Source of the DNA: Durusdinium trenchii
Lineage: Eukaryota; Sar; Dinophyceae; Suessiales; Symbiodiniaceae
Reading direction: 5' to 3'
Assembly: GCA_963970005.1 (NCBI GenBank)
Contig: CAXAMN010008435.1
Coordinates: forward strand, 1 to 64,000
DNA length: 64,000 bases
Each line of letters opens with the position of its first letter. The first letter of the stretch is position 1. The notes beneath the pieces are model-generated. The model worked only from the letters and a program-made list of their open reading frames with translations, was not told the DNA's origin and searched no databases. The translations under genes were made by a program, and so were the position numbers. Positions 43,668 to 55,405 of the stretch are shown here, in pieces.

Positions 43668-44862
43668 TCAGGGCCCCCAAACACAAAAGTTGCTCCCAGT
43701 CTAGTAAACCCTGATACACTCAAGAGATTATGCTCAACAGGCCCTACGCCGGCTCGGATTTCATACTTTACTAGCTTTGCGCGATCATGATCATCACGTT
43801 CGATGACGGTAGGAAAGCTCACCTCAAGCATGCATTAATTCATGATCGATTTGGACCTGTTCGCCTGATGCTGTGCGAAATGGATGGGCGTGCTCAATTT
43901 GCGTTCTCACAAAACACGATATAGGTTGAAAGCGGCCCGATCGACGCAACAGTTCGACTGGCACCTGAGTCAACAAGCCACAACAGTGGATCTGAACCAT
44001 CCATGATTTGACAAATGAAAAACGGCTGTGCGACATCTTGGATGAACACATGACAGACATGCGTCCGCCGTTCTCAACTTCGGGTTCAGACCACTCCAGC
44101 AGAGGCCTTTAGTACGTATAGCCATTCCACAAGCTCAGAGACCGTATAGACGATTTTCTGCCCATGCACTGGATTGAGCAACACTCTGCAAAAAACAAAA
44201 CTGACATGCTTGCATGCCAAATCAGCATTGCAAAAAACAAAACCAATTCGTTTTGTTTTTGGCTAGCCACCGCTGAAGCCAGCACTTGAGCCTTTACATG
44301 TATATATATATATATTATGTGATAAAACAACAAAAAGAAACCTAGATGGGGTTAGGGTCCTAAACCTTTCACACCCTCCCACCCACAATGGCTTGCGCAA
44401 CTGGATTTTTCACACCAAGAGGTTTTCTCCAAGCAAGTGGAAACATAGCATAGCCGAGTAGAATTCCATGGATCTTAGACCCATGGTCATGGGGTGCGTT
44501 CGCGCGCAGATTTTCCTGAGCAGATGGCAATCCACCAAGGAATCAGGTGTTATATTTTTGTTTTTTTGTCAAAATATAAGCAGAGCATCTTGCAGTAGTG
44601 GATGAGGTCCTCATCCAGCGTACATGAGATGCGCCGTGGGTTCCACCAGGATTGGTCTGAAAACCTCACAAGTAGATGTAAAGAGGGAAGGTGGAATGTA
44701 AACGTCCAAACACTCATTGAACTAGCCAAGTGGCAAGTGCTCTGAGTTATGAAGCTTAGGATAAATCAGCCATCTGCAGATTCCATTCCGCAAGTTCCAG
44801 GCTGCCAAATCTTAGGTTCAGCAACTCAGCAACCCCTCAAAAAGCAGAGACAACAAACAGCG
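43668..44862. other. Intergenic with (TA)n
   Basis: A (ta) run at about 44300-44316 is the only clear feature. No gene is supported. Confidence 0.45.
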
Positions 44863-45218
44863 TCAGATTGGGGCAAGATGCAGATGTAGAACTTGCGGAA
44901 GTCCAAGTAAAAGGACTTGAGGGTGCTCCGAACATTTGGCTGCAGGAATTTCCTGACAGAGCGAGTCACTAGGAAAGGCCCTCAACATATCTATATATTT
45001 TTTCTTCCGGTCATGGTTGCAATTGAAGTGCCCATTTTCTGCCATCAGGGTGTACATCTGGGTCAGAGTAATGAAGAGATTTGCCCGGTACCTGTAGTGT
45101 TTTGGGGTTTGAGAGCTCAGGGAAACCTTTCAACAGTTTAGTGGATAATAGACTTTAGGATGCCCGATTATGAATAAAAGAAAAGTAAACTATGCCCCAC
45201 AATTTCCAAAAGGCCCCT

Positions 45219-48200
45219 TCAGAGAAGAGGTTCACACATTAAATCATCAATCCTTCTCACCTCTGGATGCGGTCTCGCAGTACACACAGATTTGGTTTTT
45301 GGCCCAAGGTGCCCAAAAAATAGAGTGTTGATCGAACAGGTTTTTCCAGCCTTAGAGGCTGCTGCTTCCTTTTCAGCCTGCTTCTTCTTCTTCTTCTTTT
45401 CCAGCCCTGGGGCACACGAGACAAGACCCCTATCAAGTGTAGAACTTGTAGCCAAAGATCTGAGGAATCGGCGAGATTTGTGGCCCCTGATGATGGCTTT
45501 GGCGCTGTCGACCACGCGCTCCGTGGACTGCAAGACAGTCAAGTTGGTTGTCAATTAATGGGATGGAAAAAATCAAAGCTGCCTCCACCTTTTTCAAAGC
45601 GCCATCATACTTTGCTTTCACTTCACTGTGCGAAGATCCATGGGCTAGCTCATACTCCAGCCTCAAGCCAAAATGTTCAGATTCAGACCACCAAAGAACT
45701 AAAATTAAGACCCCCACTCATTGGCGAAGTTCACGATCCACGAATGCTTCTTCTCGAGCTTTGTGCAGGTGTCCTGCACATGGGAATCACTATATATGTT
45801 TAGCCGCTGACAAAAAATTGATCCAAGGAACCTCATTGCCCCTGACCCCATGGAGCTCTTGGCTGGTCGCGCAAGCCTTTCCTGCCAAGCTGCGGGGCCT
45901 TGCAATGGAAAACGGAAGAGGGTTGTTGAGTCACGAGCTTTCCTGGGGTTGCCACCCTTTGATGTCCTTCTTCACTGCGCTCTTGATTTTCTCTTCCTGG
46001 CACTTGGCCAGGCATTGTAGCTATACACATATACCAAAAAATATATACATCCATATATATATATATATATAAAAAGAAGATTGAGACAATCCCCGCCTCT
46101 GTCACGGGCGTTTCCTCTTTGGTCGGCTTGGGTTTCGGATTTTTGGGTCCTCCTTTGCTAGATGTTGACGGGCTTCAAGGGCTGCATGGAATCCAACATG
46201 ATATCCAAAACCTTTTTTGTTGCGGAGGGTTTTCCATCTTCCGGGGGTTCCATGTCAATGGAAGCCGTTGCATGGATGCGGGTGCCAGCCACATGAGAAT
46301 GGCCACCTCAGATCACACAAGCGACTGTGTTGAACACCAGTGCAGTTGTTGAGGAGGGCACTCTTGAGCTCCCGATGCTTGAAGATCTTGTAGATTCTGT
46401 GCTCAGGACCTTTCGCGAACTTAGGCACACAGAAGCAATCCCTTTCCTGGTTTTCGATTGCAGCATGTTTGCAAAAGCTGGGGTGGGCACGTGTTTCATT
46501 GGGTGAGGCTTGCCCTTCCTGGCAGGCTTATCAGAAGCATTCAAAAGGGAAATACAAAGAGGGAACAACAAACATGGAAGAAGCATCACCAGTCCTTCCA
46601 GCGTCCGTTGAACCGTATTGCTGTCTCAAGTCAAACAGCGAGAGCTCTGTGTAGAGGTCCTGATCCTTTGAATGTTGTGTCCTGCAGTTGGATGCGCACA
46701 TATAGACGTGCACACTTTGAAGTTTGCGGAGCCAAGGCACTGCTCCGCGAAGCCGGTCAGCTGCACATTCTTCCTGGAGAGCTGATGGTCACTCCATTGG
46801 ATGTCACTAAGCTTTGCACTAGTGCGTGAGGGCCACATTTCGTCGTTCAGAAGGATTCTTTCAGGAAGGCAAACCTGGGGAAAGAACAACAATGGTATCA
46901 AGAGAACTAGATAGGGTTGCAAATGCCAGCCAAGTTGCTTCGTCACATGGTTCCCCGATGATTCGTTGTACTTGTTGAGAAGCTCCGGCGGGATATCTGC
47001 CAGGCAAGATGGTTTATTTTTCTTGTTTTGAAACGTACCGTGGAGCCACCCCAGCCTGGCATTTGCATGCGGTGGTCTAGGCACTGTAGAGGCACTTACG
47101 TTCCTCCAGGGGTGGAGTGGTTATTGAATATTCTTTATGGAGATCAAGGGTCCTCTACAGCAATGTCGGCTGCACTGGTGCATTCAGAGATTGCTTTTTT
47201 TCTGCTCTTCGCTAAGAGCTTTCACCTTACCAAAAGTGAACGTTTCGGGAATGGGTAATGAGAAAGAATTGACAAGTGAAGTTTGGGCTCTAACTCGCTT
47301 GAGCCTGCCAGTGTTCTCATCTCGGATTGCCAACCCAGAGATCTTTGCCACACCCGCTCCAATTTCCTGGCACGCCAAAGCCCTATGGAATGTTTTTTTG
47401 AAGCAAAGCAATCATGCCACAATTGGGCAGAGGTGACTGTCAACGAAGTGTCGCTGCGCTTCCTGAAATTTGTTCACCACTTGAAGTTAAAACCCACTGT
47501 AGGTGTTTACCTGAGGGCAGGGCATGGTTGGCCGACTTTCTCCTGGCGCAGGAAAACAACAAAATGGTATACAGGGACAAAACCACAGCGCCAGTCTCCT
47601 GGGGTCGCTTCTTTTGCTTTGGGCGTAGTACTTCCACTTGCAGCAGCACTTGAGCTGGCAGTACTTTTCTTGGGCATGTCCACACCTTGACTTTTCAACC
47701 ACCTCCTCACCTCTGGTGGAAGGTCAGCTGGGATCTCAACCTCCACCAGGATACCACCATCATCACATACTTCATGATTCACCAGCTGTGCCTTCTTGGT
47801 CTTCCCTGGCGATCCAGCTTGATCATTCACTTTTTTGGTTTTCTTCCCACCATCAGCAGCATCTTTGCCGTTCTTCTAACACTCATCGTCGTCATGCTTC
47901 TTCTTCTTTGGCTGTGCTTTACTTTTGTCTGTTTTCTCCGGTTCTGGCTTCTTGGTTTTCTTATTCTCTTCCTTCTTGTTCTTATTGTCATCATCTTCGT
48001 CTTCCGTCTTCTTCTTCTTCATTTTTGATTCGGGTTCTTCAGCTTCTTCTTCATCGCGTCGCGACTTGTTCTTCTTCTTCTGCTTTGTTGCTTCGGGTTC
48101 CCCAGCTTCTTCATCATCTGGTTGCGACTTCTTCTTCTTTTTTGCTCGTGCGTCATCGGGTTCCTCCTCTTGTTCCTCTTCTAGCTTTTTCTTTTTCTTC

Positions 48201-48559
48201 TTGGCTTGGGGTTCATCCTCCTGTTCTTCTTCCTGTAGCCCAGCGCTTTTCCCAGCCGGGTGCGTGGCAAGGGCCTGAGCCCCATAGCCTCTGCCTTTCC
48301 CTTTCTTTCCCTTGCCCTTGCCCTTGCTCTTTGCCAAGTGCATGAGCCTCTCTCTCATTTCAGCTTTGCCTGCCCCCTTTGACTCCTCCCAAACCTTATC
48401 AAGAGCTTCCCTCAACTCATCCATCAGTGGTGTGGGCCCCATGGGTTCTTCGACAAGCTTCACAGCCCTTGATTCCGGAGTTTTTGAAGTGCACCTCCTC
48501 GAAATAGAGCGGGGAGGCGTTGTAGGCACCAAGAACTGGCTCCGGTGTCCTGCAACCAA
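45219..48559 (-). CDS. Multi-exon gene of unknown function with Lys/Glu-rich region
   Basis: Gene-level entry. Candidate exons are 47507-48559, 47184-47411 (HRALACQEIGAGVAKISGL, IRDENTGRLKRVRAQTS), 46308-46589 (RKGKPHPMKHVPTPAFANML), 45433-45717 (LRLEYELAHGSSHSEVKAK, YDGALKKVEAALIF) and 45219-45554 (LTVLQSTERVVDSAKAIIRG). The first exon is described separately. No motif identifies a product. The alternation of folded exons and charged linkers resembles the genes at 10989-17667 and 51604-54918. Confidence 0.38.
47507..48559 (-). CDS. Lys/Glu-rich exon with one in-frame stop
   Basis: N-terminal helical part PTPLMDELREALDKVWEES, GKAEMRERLMHLAKSKGKG, then alternating blocks EEEQEDEPQAKKKKKKLEEE, DDARAKKKKKSQPDDEE, SKMKKKKTEDEDDD. 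A TAG at 47876-47878 interrupts the frame after HDDDEC, but the same frame continues KKTKKVNDQAGSPGKTKK and VEVEIPADLPPEVRRWLKS. It therefore looks like a single exon with a nonsense mutation, sequence error or tiny intron. It probably ends at ATPGDWR. Low-complexity nuclear protein; function unknown. Confidence 0.5.
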
Positions 48560-48664
48560 GGCTTCATTTCTGAAGGTTCAGGCTATATAGCAACTTGCGA
48601 TGCAACCAAGGGGCGGCATATACGGGTTTCAGCCAACCTGAAATCGATCCAGGTTTGGTGGAAA

Positions 48665-48985
48665 TGGGCGGTCACGAATTTCACGGAATTTCACGTTTTC
48701 AAATTCCATAGGAAACCATCACCATCGTCAACGTGAAATTTGTGACGGAAACGTGAAATTTGCGACAGGACTTCATCAACATGGTGTAGTATGCGACGGA
48801 AAACTTTAGTTTCATGAAATTTGTGACGGAAACGTGAAATTTGGGACACGACTTCATCAATATGAGCTTTGGTGTAGTCTGCGACGGAAAACATAAACTT
48901 TCATGGAATTTGCGACTGGAACGTGAAATTTGCGACCGCGCTTTATCAAAATGGCCCAGGATATGGGAAACGTGAAATTTGTGAC
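48665..48985. repeat. Imperfect GTGAAATTTG repeat cluster, both orientations
   Basis: At least seven copies of the theme gaaacgtgaaatttgYgac occur on the plus strand, in larger units of about 85-90 bp with cttcatca and gtgtagt. At the left edge cacgaatttcacggaatttcacg carries the same word inverted. No coding explanation. Confidence 0.75.
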
Positions 48986-51600
48986 ATTGATGTTACCGTT
49001 CACCCCTTGTGCTTTCGAGACAGGGTCGACTTGTGTGAAGAATTGGAATTCCTATGGGCGGCTGGAAGTTGTTTGGGAGGACTTAGAGCTATGTGCGCGT
49101 GAAGAGCAGGGGGTCCATCAATTAATGTTATGGGAGGACGCTAGAGTTGTGCATGAAGAGCAGGGGGTCCCATCAATCACTTGTCATGGGAGAATGAACG
49201 ACAACATCCACCACCCCTGGCACCAAGCGGCAGTCTATGAACCAGGCGCAGATCCCTCACTGAACCAAATGGCTTTCGGATTTGGGAGCAGGGGGTTGTT
49301 CGATGCCAATGACTCCCAGAAGGCCAGGAGGCTTGAAAAGCTATTTCAAAAATATATTCCTTTTTGGTGGTTCAACCTGAGTTGGGAGGGTGGGCATCAA
49401 ACCACAGATGCCTTACTGCACTTTCTGGGAGTCATGGTTGTGACACCTTGCAAGCAGTTGTCGGACAATCGCACTTTTCATGGCTGAACCTGGATCATCC
49501 AAGGATGCCTTCAAGACCAGAATCGGAGTCGTGGTCACTCAGATCTTCGACCCTTCTTCAGGCGGGACTGAGCAACCACCGTCCTTTTTGTTTCTCCTTG
49601 GATCACTCCCAAACACATGGGTCGGAGCTTGTGCGGTTTGACTGTCACACGACTGTTCCAAACAGCTTGCAAGCGTCTCCCAGTCTTCCTTCATCAATTG
49701 CCCCACTTTCATTCCCAGACCAATTGGGTACACAGCAGATGCTGTTAGGTCCTTCCCACCAACCTTAGAAATGTGGTGATCTCAGATGTTTTAGAAATAG
49801 CAAGCCTCAGCCCCCAGCAATCTTCTTTTCCCCTGTCGTTCGGCGCGTGTAGCTTTGGACCATTTGGATGTTTAGAGAGCTTCGCAAACGGGCAAGCCTC
49901 TCCCTGCAAATCTGAGATGGCAAGATTGAACTATTTAACTAATTTGTTGAGGATGGCCCAGCCTTTGCATAGGATCCAGGGTGACCCCAAGATTCTTCAA
50001 ATAGGGACACGTTGTATAGATAATGACACGTTTCCTGGTGAACAGGTTTGGGTTTGGGGGTAGGTGGGGTGAACACAAGGCTGAAGGACGGAAGGCCTCG
50101 CCTCCATCGGGCGGTAGACCCAAAGGAGTGAACTTGTCGGGTTTTCTATGCAATAATAGTAAACACCCCGGTGCCAACAATATTCCATCCTGAGGCTTTC
50201 AATCAACTTCAATTGGCAAAACTATTCAAAACTATTTGAAGACTATATACTATACATGGGTATGAGGTATTGACATTGGAAAGCTCAGTGCAACCACGTA
50301 ACAGATATAGGATCCTGCGGATGAGGCGGTTTGGACGCTTGACCTTGTTGTAGAGCCTTGATCCTCCAGGTGAATTCAGTCTTCATTTGCAAACCGTGTG
50401 AACACAAATTTCCGCTTCCCTGGTTTAGAATGTTAATACATGAAGACACAATCACACATTCCGACTGTGTAGTGTATTCAGTCCTTGAGGTCTGGTCCTT
50501 GAGCGACCTGTAGAACCTCTAGATAGATATACACATGTGGAACATGGAGGGGCGCACCACCAAATTGACTTTTCTCGCCAAGTCCGTAACTTGGCCAAGG
50601 GCGCAATCATTTCCAAGGCATCCCAATGCCTAAAGCCCTAGCACATTGCAAGCCAAGAAACCCCCTGCAGGGCTGCGAGAAACCCAAGGCCAAAGAGTAG
50701 GTTATGGCCAGCGAGGATTATCACCTCAGCTGGGAGCACATATAACTTAACCATATGGTCTACCCACCACCTGCTCAACTGAAAATCCAAGTTGATGATG
50801 GAACACCAATGCAGTGGAGTGCAAATGTGATGGTGAGGCCCCCACATCCCTCCTTTGAACTTTAAACCCGTAGAAGGAAACACCTTGGGATAGCTGACCT
50901 TCTCCACAGCAATCCTCTTGGAATTCTGTGGCGTCCTAGTCCCTCACTGGCCCATACGCTTCACGCAAAACAATGACCAACGGAATCAAATTGTTAAATT
51001 TCATTTTGATTCCTCCCACCAAGCAAAACTGGGCCAAATAGCTGCGGCTCAAGTCAATGAATTGCCAGTATAATGGACGCAAAAAAGAATATACCAAAAC
51101 ACTCGCTGACCAAACAGCCATTCGAGCCTGACAGCTTGCTTCACACAACCTGTCCCCCCCAAAAGTCAAGAACGTGAGCGCCGGCTGGCTGCACCTGCCT
51201 CCAACATGTCACCAAGTAGAAGTCACAGCCCTGCCATGACCTGCAGGACATCTGCAAATGAAAGCCGGTTGTATGCACATGGGTGGGCTGCATGGCGGAA
51301 GTACAAAGTAAAGCAAAGCAAGAAGAAGCAACTGACAGAACTCTCATTTCACCCCCGAAATGTTTCAGCGTGTGCACCCCTTCTTTCAAAATGCGTTCAA
51401 TGTGGAAAGGATTTGCATGGCATTGATCCATGCCCAAACATGGCACCTATGGGACAAGCCACAGGATTTTCCTATAGCTTCAACAATTAAAGCAAATGTC
51501 CACCAGAAAAATGAAAGGGCTTCAAACTTGACCAAAAGAATTTTGATTGACAATTCGCAGAGCCAAACTGCGAACACAAATTGCGCGGAGCTCAAAAAGC
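48986..51600. other. Gene-poor stretch
   Basis: A plus-strand frame at 48930-49487 has mixed composition (GSRGLFDANDSQKARRLEKL) but is largely repeat-derived. A minus-strand frame near 49539-49733 and others lack motifs. No gene called. Confidence 0.35.
49080..49195 (+). repeat. Two-copy tandem repeat, about 57 bp
   Basis: gaagagcagggggtc...catcaat.a..t.atgggaggac is repeated once, at about 49100 and 49157. Confidence 0.6.
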
Positions 51601-51603
51601 AAA

Positions 51604-52082
51604 TCAATACCTACGCTTTGCCCTTTCACTAGCAGACATATTCTCAACAATTTCAGCTCGCTCGTGGGGATCTTTCCACATCTGCATGGCTTCGAAATGG
51701 GTCCACCCCAGCAACTTCTTGGTGATCAGATACTCCTGGTAAATCTTGTAGAGGGGTCCATCCTGATTCCCCTTTCTCTTGTTGTTCTTTTTGGCTTAGC
51801 CTTGACCGCCTTGGTCTTCTCAGAGGCGTTGACTTTGGCTACCTTCCCTTTCTTTTCAGTCTTCTTCTGCTCCGCTTTCAAAGCCTCGTCCATCCTTTTG
51901 GCAGCCATGAGTTGGATCTTACTGGTAGGACGAGGCAGTGCCTCCGGACTATGCTGAAGGATTTTCATGATCTTTGGCAGGGGTGTCGTCAAGTCAATTG
52001 GCATCTCGTAATCACCTTCATCACCTTCCCAACCCCACCACTGGTGCAAATATTGCTGCACAGATTGGTACTCTGCCAACAA
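51604..52082 (-). CDS. C-terminal exon of the above gene
   Basis: Contains LLAEYQSVQQYLHQWWGWEG, KIMKILQHSPEALPRPTSK and a basic helix (AAKRMDEALKAEQKKTEKKG). A run of five A near 51788 shifts the frame. With one more A the frame continues NNKRKGNQDGPLYKIYQEYL, LLGWTHFEAMQMWKDPHERA and EIVENMSASERAKRRY, stop at 51604. This strongly suggests a homopolymer deletion. Confidence 0.55.
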
Positions 52083-54918
52083 ATCATTGTAGCTCCACCC
52101 CAGTTCATCGCACGCTTGTTCATCGTGAGCTTCATCCTCTTTCAGCTCACCTCAAACCACCCACTGTTTAATTCAATCAAACAAAACACACAAAACCTGG
52201 CGCAACCTCATTTTTTTTGACCCTGGTCTGCTGCTTCACTTCTCAAGCGTCGGTTCAGGTGGTCCTGCAAGAAACTGGCAAGAAAATCCAGCAATTCTGA
52301 GATGCACCCATGCACCCACGTCAATGTCCTGGTCTACGTCGAACGACAGGAATTCAACCTGACCATGGAAAAAATAAATGACTACTTCGAAAATCTAAAC
52401 TTAAATCGCCTCACCGGCGGCAGGAGGATTTGGCGGCGGTGGCGGAGGAAGCACGGGTAGGGCCTGGTCATAACTGAAAATATATTTCCTTTTGCCCTTA
52501 AACAAACGTGGTCCACAGTTGTACCATGTAAATTGAAATCGCCTCAGCGGCAGGAGGAGGTGGCCGCGGTGGTGGAGGAACAAGGGCTAGGGCCTGGTCA
52601 TGACTGAAAATATACTCCCTTAAACAAATGTGTTCCACACTTTTACCATAATTCTAAGAGCCTTACAAGACAAGACCCTTGCTGGGACTCACACCTGTCG
52701 TTTGATCTCCTGAGTCTCTTCAAAAGTAGAGCTCCGCTTGCAAGGCCTGGACTTCGGAGTCGTACCCGGAAAGCTCTCCTGCAGTGCAATTCACCCCACA
52801 ACACACAGATGTCAAATCAGTCCTGGTTCCTTGCCAAGTCTTCAGCCTGGCAGTCAAGTAAACAAAACTTCAAAACACCAAGGGGGTACACCAACTGCAA
52901 ACAAACAGGAACGTCAACAACTGCATTTACAAATGGCCAGGAGCACTTTCAGTCGCCTGTACTCCTCAACACGCCAGTAGGACTCCACCTGACGGAGTTT
53001 GTTGAGGTTGGATCGAACGGACTCCAACTTAAGCAGACCAAAGTGGACGTGTACATTGCCTGCCTGCTGATCATACATGGGGGTGCTGTCGGTCGACCAG
53101 CTGTTGAGCCGCTCCTGACAGGGCAGAGCCTTACCCTCATACCAAGATTGAAACACTGAACGCGCAGCACTGCTGTGGCACCTGCTTGGTTCTGCCTTTC
53201 TCAACCTCGATGAACCGCCGCCCATAAAAAAGACGTCCAATTGCCAATGACCAACGCTTGCAATCCCGCCTGACTTGGCCCAATTGGTCGTGCGGACAGC
53301 GAAGAATCATCTGAGCTTAAACCAACAAATTGAAAACTGCAACCAAAACTGCCTTGAACTTGTAATAGTCCTGCCATTCGTCTTCTGTCAACTCCATCCC
53401 ATGCCCCTGCCAGCCAAAACGACTGAAAAGTAAACAGCTGGATCGGACACACTGCCTCAACGGCCTTGGCGGATGAAGAGGTCTTCGAAGGCGCCCAAGC
53501 CTGAACAAGCAAACATATGCATTTCAATCTTTAAAACCTGCACCCAATGAAAAGCAAACAAGATCTCAGAATCACACAGCAGTGCGTGTGCAGTTCCACC
53601 ATGGGCAATTGTTTTGGCAGAGCGCCACAACTCCAGCTCCATCAGCCTACCCGTGCGAAGACAGGGAAACAAGATTCATCATGAGAGTACTCACCCCCTT
53701 CAAATCCCGAAAGGGCCTCTTCAGCCTTTTCGTCATCGTCCTGTCAGTCAAGAAAACTATAAGGTCCATTGATTGGGGAAAATTTGTACCTCCGGGTTCC
53801 AAGCCCACTCATCCCTCATCCTCTCCTGCCAGGAATGACAGATCATATAACCTGACAGGTGCAAAACAGTGAAGGCTCCTCCGCATCATCACCAGCCTGC
53901 AGAGTACACACAGACTAAATCACACTTCAGAAAAGTGCGCATGAAACCAATGAAGAGGGAAAAGAAAGACATCAAGGCTCTGGCCTCAGTGATCAGTCTC
54001 CTGTAGAGAAACACATGTGTATACACTATTTACTCACAGTCGGAATGGGTGATAACCCACAAATCTTAAGCGCAATGTAGGCTTGGGGTCGCCTGCAATG
54101 CAAAGCAGGTGATGCAAAGGAGGTGGAATGAACTAGTGCACTCATGCGCAACAGTCTGGTCAGGCCTCAACCTTCTTGGCCGGGTTGGAAAGCGCGGCCG
54201 CTACCTTGAGCAAAGGCGAAGGAAAACGAAAGGTACGAGTGGCGTTCACGCTGAGGGGCCGACATCGGCGGGTTGCAAAACCTAGGTCCCAGGCCCCAGA
54301 TCTATATTTACATATATATGATAAATATGAATGTATATTGTATGGGTGTTTATCCAAACAGGGAGACCTGATGGAGACACCACCAAAATTAGCAAAAGAC
54401 TTCAAAGATCCTACGCGCATTGGATCTGGATGGAGGTCCCCCTAAGGGTATACACACCCATACCTAATAACTAATAACGCTTGGCTCAAACAATCAAAAC
54501 AAAAAGCTTCGGACAGGCCCAGCCACATAAGGCTGCGCCTCATCCTCTACCATTGGCGGGATGCGTTTGCACCTCTTGGCCAACTTTTGGAACCGAACTG
54601 CCTGCTCCTTCGCTAGCTGACAAAAATCCTTCCCAGGATCCACTGCCATCTCAAGCCAGGCCATCAGCGTTTGCAGACTGACAAACACAGCTTCGAAGTG
54701 AAGACCCTACCAGTGTACAGTCGCAGGACACGGAATGGCCTATTGCGGACCTTCCGCAGGTCTTGGCATCTCGGGAAGAAGCTACCTGTTTGCTGCGCCC
54801 AATCTACATCGAGCGCATGGTTGAGGAGCTGATCCACCAACTGCCCACAGAGTTTCTTTCTGCGGGCCTTTTGAGTGGACAGTTTTCCTTTACCATGTGG
54901 CTTACGGGGCCCCGCCAT
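51604..54918 (-). CDS. Multi-exon gene of unknown function
   Basis: Gene-level entry. ATG at 54916-54918 opens MAGPRKPHGKGKLSTQKARR, a basic start like that at 17667. Candidate exons run through 54494-54918, 53457-53672, 53320-53420, 52920-53200, two tandem polyproline exons at 52405-52640, and a last exon 51604-52082 ending ASERAKRRY and stop. The short ...MSxSExxKRRxF/Y ending preceded by W...ERxxxxENM is familiar to me as a recurrent terminus of dinoflagellate proteins. No enzyme motif. Introns appear to include GC-AG types, as known for dinoflagellates. It may belong to a mobile element, since the same layout occurs within the nested transposon. Confidence 0.42.
52405..52640 (-). repeat. 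Tandem duplication of a polyproline exon
   Basis: Two units of about 132 bp. Each minus-strand copy has an acceptor (tattttcag), then codons giving DQALPVLPPPPPPNPPAAGE and DQALALVPPPPRPPPPAAE, then the same gcgattt sequence that could be a GC donor. The duplicated block includes both splice sites, so both copies can be spliced in. Confidence 0.65.
52920..53672 (-). CDS. Internal exons of the gene at 51604-54918
   Basis: Three protein-like segments: LMELELWRSAKTIAHGGTAH (about 53540-53650); GMELTEDEWQDYYKFKAVLV (about 53340-53405); and STPMYDQQAGNVHVHFGLLK, SVRSNLNKLRQVESYWRVEE (about 52940-53090). Each is in a different frame and separated by non-coding-like sequence, as expected for introns. 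Confidence 0.42.
54494..54918 (-). CDS. First exon(s) of the gene at 51604-54918
   Basis: From ATG at 54916-54918: MAGPRKPHGKGKLSTQKARR, LVDQLLNHALDVDWAQQTG, DLRKVRNRPFRVLRLYTGR. In the next frame (54494-54688) the segment LMAWLEMAVDPGKDFCQLA, VRFQKLAKRCKRIPPMVED looks like the following exon. Confidence 0.42.
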
Positions 54919-55405
54919 GACATGAGCCAACTGCGCTCCAACAGTCACGCAAAAAAATCAACACACTGCAGAGCTGATCTTCACATCTCAGGCCCCAGCA
55001 CATACCCCGCGCGCCGGGGGCAAAAAGCTGCAGATCGAGGTCGTAACGCTGCAGCTGCATGAAAAAACCCACCATCTTCCCTTTACGTGAAGATCGCTCA
55101 TGGAAGGGGCGAGAACCCAGTGGGGGACAAGAATGCTACCACAAGCGCCCTGAAAAAATTGTTGACAAATGTCTCACAACACCACGCCTGTGGCCAAACA
55201 GGGCCCGTCAAACAATCGACGATTTATGTCTATGGACCAAAATAATCCTTTTGACTTGAGCCAGTGTGCGTCAGTTCAATGCCAGAGGCTGTATAAAGAA
55301 GTTTTGTGCCCAGGCAAAGCCTAGCAAAATTAATCAAGAAGTAGCATGTTTTGTGCAAAGAGCAGCCCTAGGATGGCACTGCTCTTTTGAGGACGTAAAG
55401 ACGAA

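Noticed and set aside
47925-48278. Ser/Phe-rich plus-strand protein
   Set aside because: Antisense of the Lys/Glu-rich exon. Phe and Ser come from reversed AAG/GAA codons.
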